A DNA stretch of 7,064 nt from Actinomycetota bacterium. Lineage in GTDB: Bacteria > Actinomycetota > Humimicrobiia > Humimicrobiales > Humimicrobiaceae. The stretch spans positions 1 to 7,064 of the forward strand of contig PWYO01000063.1 of NCBI GenBank assembly GCA_003567835.1, given 5' to 3'. How positions within the stretch are numbered: position 1 is the stretch's first letter; every line of letters starts with the position of its first letter. This document shows positions 5,881 to 7,064 of the stretch, piece by piece. Under the pieces are notes generated by a model. The model worked only from the letters and a program-made list of their open reading frames with translations, had not been told where the DNA came from and ran no database searches. Both the position numbers and the translations under genes were made by a program.

Positions 5881-6761
5881 AAGCTGGCAATATAATTGGA
5901 TGCAATATTTGCCATGATGCGATGAAAGAGAATAAAGCTGGAATGGTCGCAGGGCAGCCAAACCACACGCGGGTGTCCCCATGCCTTCCGAAGCCTTCGC
6001 ACGCCCCCCACCGGGGTCCGCCGATCCAGAAGGCCTTGTATGAGCAATATCTTTTGTGCCGATATATGGGGCTTAAAAGAAATGGGGCTGATCAGCCAAA
6101 TATAGTGCTGGGCCAAGTACCGGTTTAGCTTGGTTGCAGGGGCCGGATGAGGCCTTTTCTCCTCAAGCTTTAGATATTTCATCATATAAGGGTATATCGG
6201 GCCCAGGTCCCCCAAGGAAGCTATGGAGATGATAAAGTCTATATTTTTTTCAAAGCAGGCCAGAAGATTGCAGCAGTAGCCGCCGAAACTAAACCCCAGG
6301 CAACCGACTCTGCTGTAGCCCTGCCTCTTCAAATATCCGGCCAGAAGCCTAAGCTCTATTAAGGCTTGCCGGTATAATTCAAAAATATGGCTAAACTGGG
6401 GTTTTTCTAAAAAACTTTTATCTGCCATCCTTTCAAAATGCAGGGGAAGCGTATATACCAGGCTGTCAATGCCTTTGGCTGAAAACCGCCGGGCAAGTTT
6501 CCGGTAGGTACCCTTACGTTTGCTCCCAAACCCATGAATAAGGATGAGACAAGTTTTTTGGTTGTCATCCCGGGTGTATAATGGGAACATCAGATTTTTT
6601 TTGCCTCCAAAGATGCTTTCAAGATCAAGGCAGGGCCGATACTGGATACGGAGGCAAAGCGCTTTTTTGGGCTGGGAAAAGCGTATGGAATATTCAATGC
6701 CGTCAGAAGCATAAAATTTAGACCCGTCATTGAATATTTTTTTTTGCTTTTCTGTTAACAT
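5877..6761 (-). CDS. Alpha/beta hydrolase, ABHD18-like
   Basis: The 294-residue protein has the alpha/beta hydrolase layout: LIHGFGS (74-80, oxyanion loop), TLPLHFERM (104-112), nucleophile elbow GFSFGG (156-161, Ser158), an acid candidate Asp246 in GLLDRRTP and a base candidate His273 in PCDHSSF. LPLHFER and the GYSRVGCLGFSFGG block resemble the ABHD18 (DUF2048) group, whose substrates are poorly known. There is no signal peptide, so it is probably cytoplasmic or membrane-peripheral. ATG 6761 is chosen; a TTG nine bases upstream (6770) is in frame and would add three residues. Neither has a clear SD. Its TGA overlaps the lnt start by four bases, implying translational coupling. An acyl-ester or lipid-related role is inferred from that coupling only. 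Confidence 0.85.
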   Translation of the reverse strand: MLTEKQKKIFNDGSKFYASDGIEYSIRFSQPKKALCLRIQYRPCLDLESIFGGKKNLMFPLYTRDDNQKTCLILIHGFGSKRKGTYRKLARRFSAKGIDSLVYTLPLHFERMADKSFLEKPQFSHIFELYRQALIELRLLAGYLKRQGYSRVGCLGFSFGGYCCNLLACFEKNIDFIISIASLGDLGPIYPYMMKYLKLEEKRPHPAPATKLNRYLAQHYIWLISPISFKPHISAQKILLIQGLLDRRTPVGGVRRLRKAWGHPRVVWLPCDHSSFILFHRIMANIASNYIASL

Positions 6762-6780
6762 AAAAAACAATATCTTGGGG

Positions 6781-7030
6781 CTATTTTTTCTGTTCCTTTG
6801 CCGGCTTGAGGTCCATGGTTGTCCTGCTGCTCACCCCCAGCAATAGGGCTTTGGTCTGTTTTTTTGCTGCGCTGCTATCCATTTGCTTGAACCCATATGC
6901 CGCCTCTTGCTTGTTAACCTGGACAGAAATCCTCTTTTTGGTCCATCGGTTTCTTGGCAATATCTTGGCTCAGAAACGATAAGAATCCTATGCTTTCGGC
7001 CACTTTTAAGCTGTTGCCATGATTAACCAT
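6781..7030 (-). pseudogene. Small unrecognised gene, apparently split by a frameshift
   Basis: Frame A runs from ATG 7030 to TAA 6914 (38 residues, starting MVNHGNSLKVAESIGF). A second frame B is open from a TGA near 6973 to TAG 6781 and ends in DLKPAKEQKK. The frames overlap by about 60 bases around a run of five A residues (near 6937-6941). Removing one A would join them into one basic protein of about 82 residues. Frame B has codon use like the neighbours. Frame B alone could start at TTG 6960 (59 residues). The stop lies 19 bases before the hydrolase ATG, so it would be the first gene of that operon. I do not recognise the product. A real mutation, a sequencing error, two small genes or no gene are all possible. 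Confidence 0.35.
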
Positions 7031-7064
7031 CCTGGAACTTATGATTGTTATCTAACTGCTGATA

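Noticed and set aside
5881..5982. N-terminal extension of Lnt
   Set aside because: It overlaps the hydrolase gene and lacks Lnt character; ATG 5880 in an ATGA junction is a better start.
1..7064. Search for CRISPR repeats, tRNA/rRNA genes, insertion sequences, attachment sites and defence or phage modules
   Set aside because: No repeat array, RNA gene fold, transposase, integrase or defence-type gene cluster could be seen on either strand.

Overview
The window is a compact, ordinary-looking bacterial chromosome segment of moderate G+C. It carries eight recognisable protein genes and one small gene of doubtful integrity. No RNA gene, CRISPR array, insertion sequence or phage gene was seen. 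Strong AAAGGAG-type ribosome binding sites, TATAAT-type -10 boxes and a small secreted Ig-like protein of a kind common in Clostridia suggest a Firmicutes (Clostridia-like) host. An apolipoprotein N-acyltransferase is more usual in diderms and Actinobacteria, so a diderm or otherwise atypical Firmicute is possible. This placement is an inference with low to moderate confidence.

Layout, left to right. Positions 1-637 (minus) hold the 5' part of a Clp1/Grc3-type polynucleotide kinase that runs off the left edge. It has its own promoter (688-717). Just upstream on the same strand, an intrinsic terminator (754-780) closes a ComF-like phosphoribosyltransferase gene (765-1346). Endonuclease V (nfi, 1548-2195, minus) is divergent from a second, unrelated phosphoribosyltransferase (2274-2909, plus). 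The 78-bp gap between them contains a self-complementary -10 element. The second phosphoribosyltransferase is followed after 11 bases by an exported SagB-type nitroreductase (2921-3646). A 196-bp convergent gap with nested inverted repeats separates this plus-strand pair from a leftward block. In transcription order, that block is a small possibly frameshifted gene (6781-7030), an alpha/beta hydrolase (5877-6761), lnt (4378-5880) and a secreted Ig-like protein (3843-4316).

How the genes may work together. The left half is nucleotide and nucleic-acid chemistry: 5'-OH polynucleotide kinase, two PRPP-binding enzymes and the deoxyinosine-directed repair nuclease. The right half is envelope-related: lipoprotein N-acylation, a hydrolase translationally coupled to it, a secreted Ig-fold protein and a probably lipid-anchored flavin oxidoreductase. 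Apart from the hydrolase-lnt overlap and the phosphoribosyltransferase-nitroreductase spacing, functional links are inference. No gap exceeds 300 bases. I did not find a clear new multi-gene system. The most useful observations are the bacterial Clp1-like kinase, the exported SagB homologue, the symmetric divergent promoter, the corrected lnt start and the apparent frameshift near the right edge.
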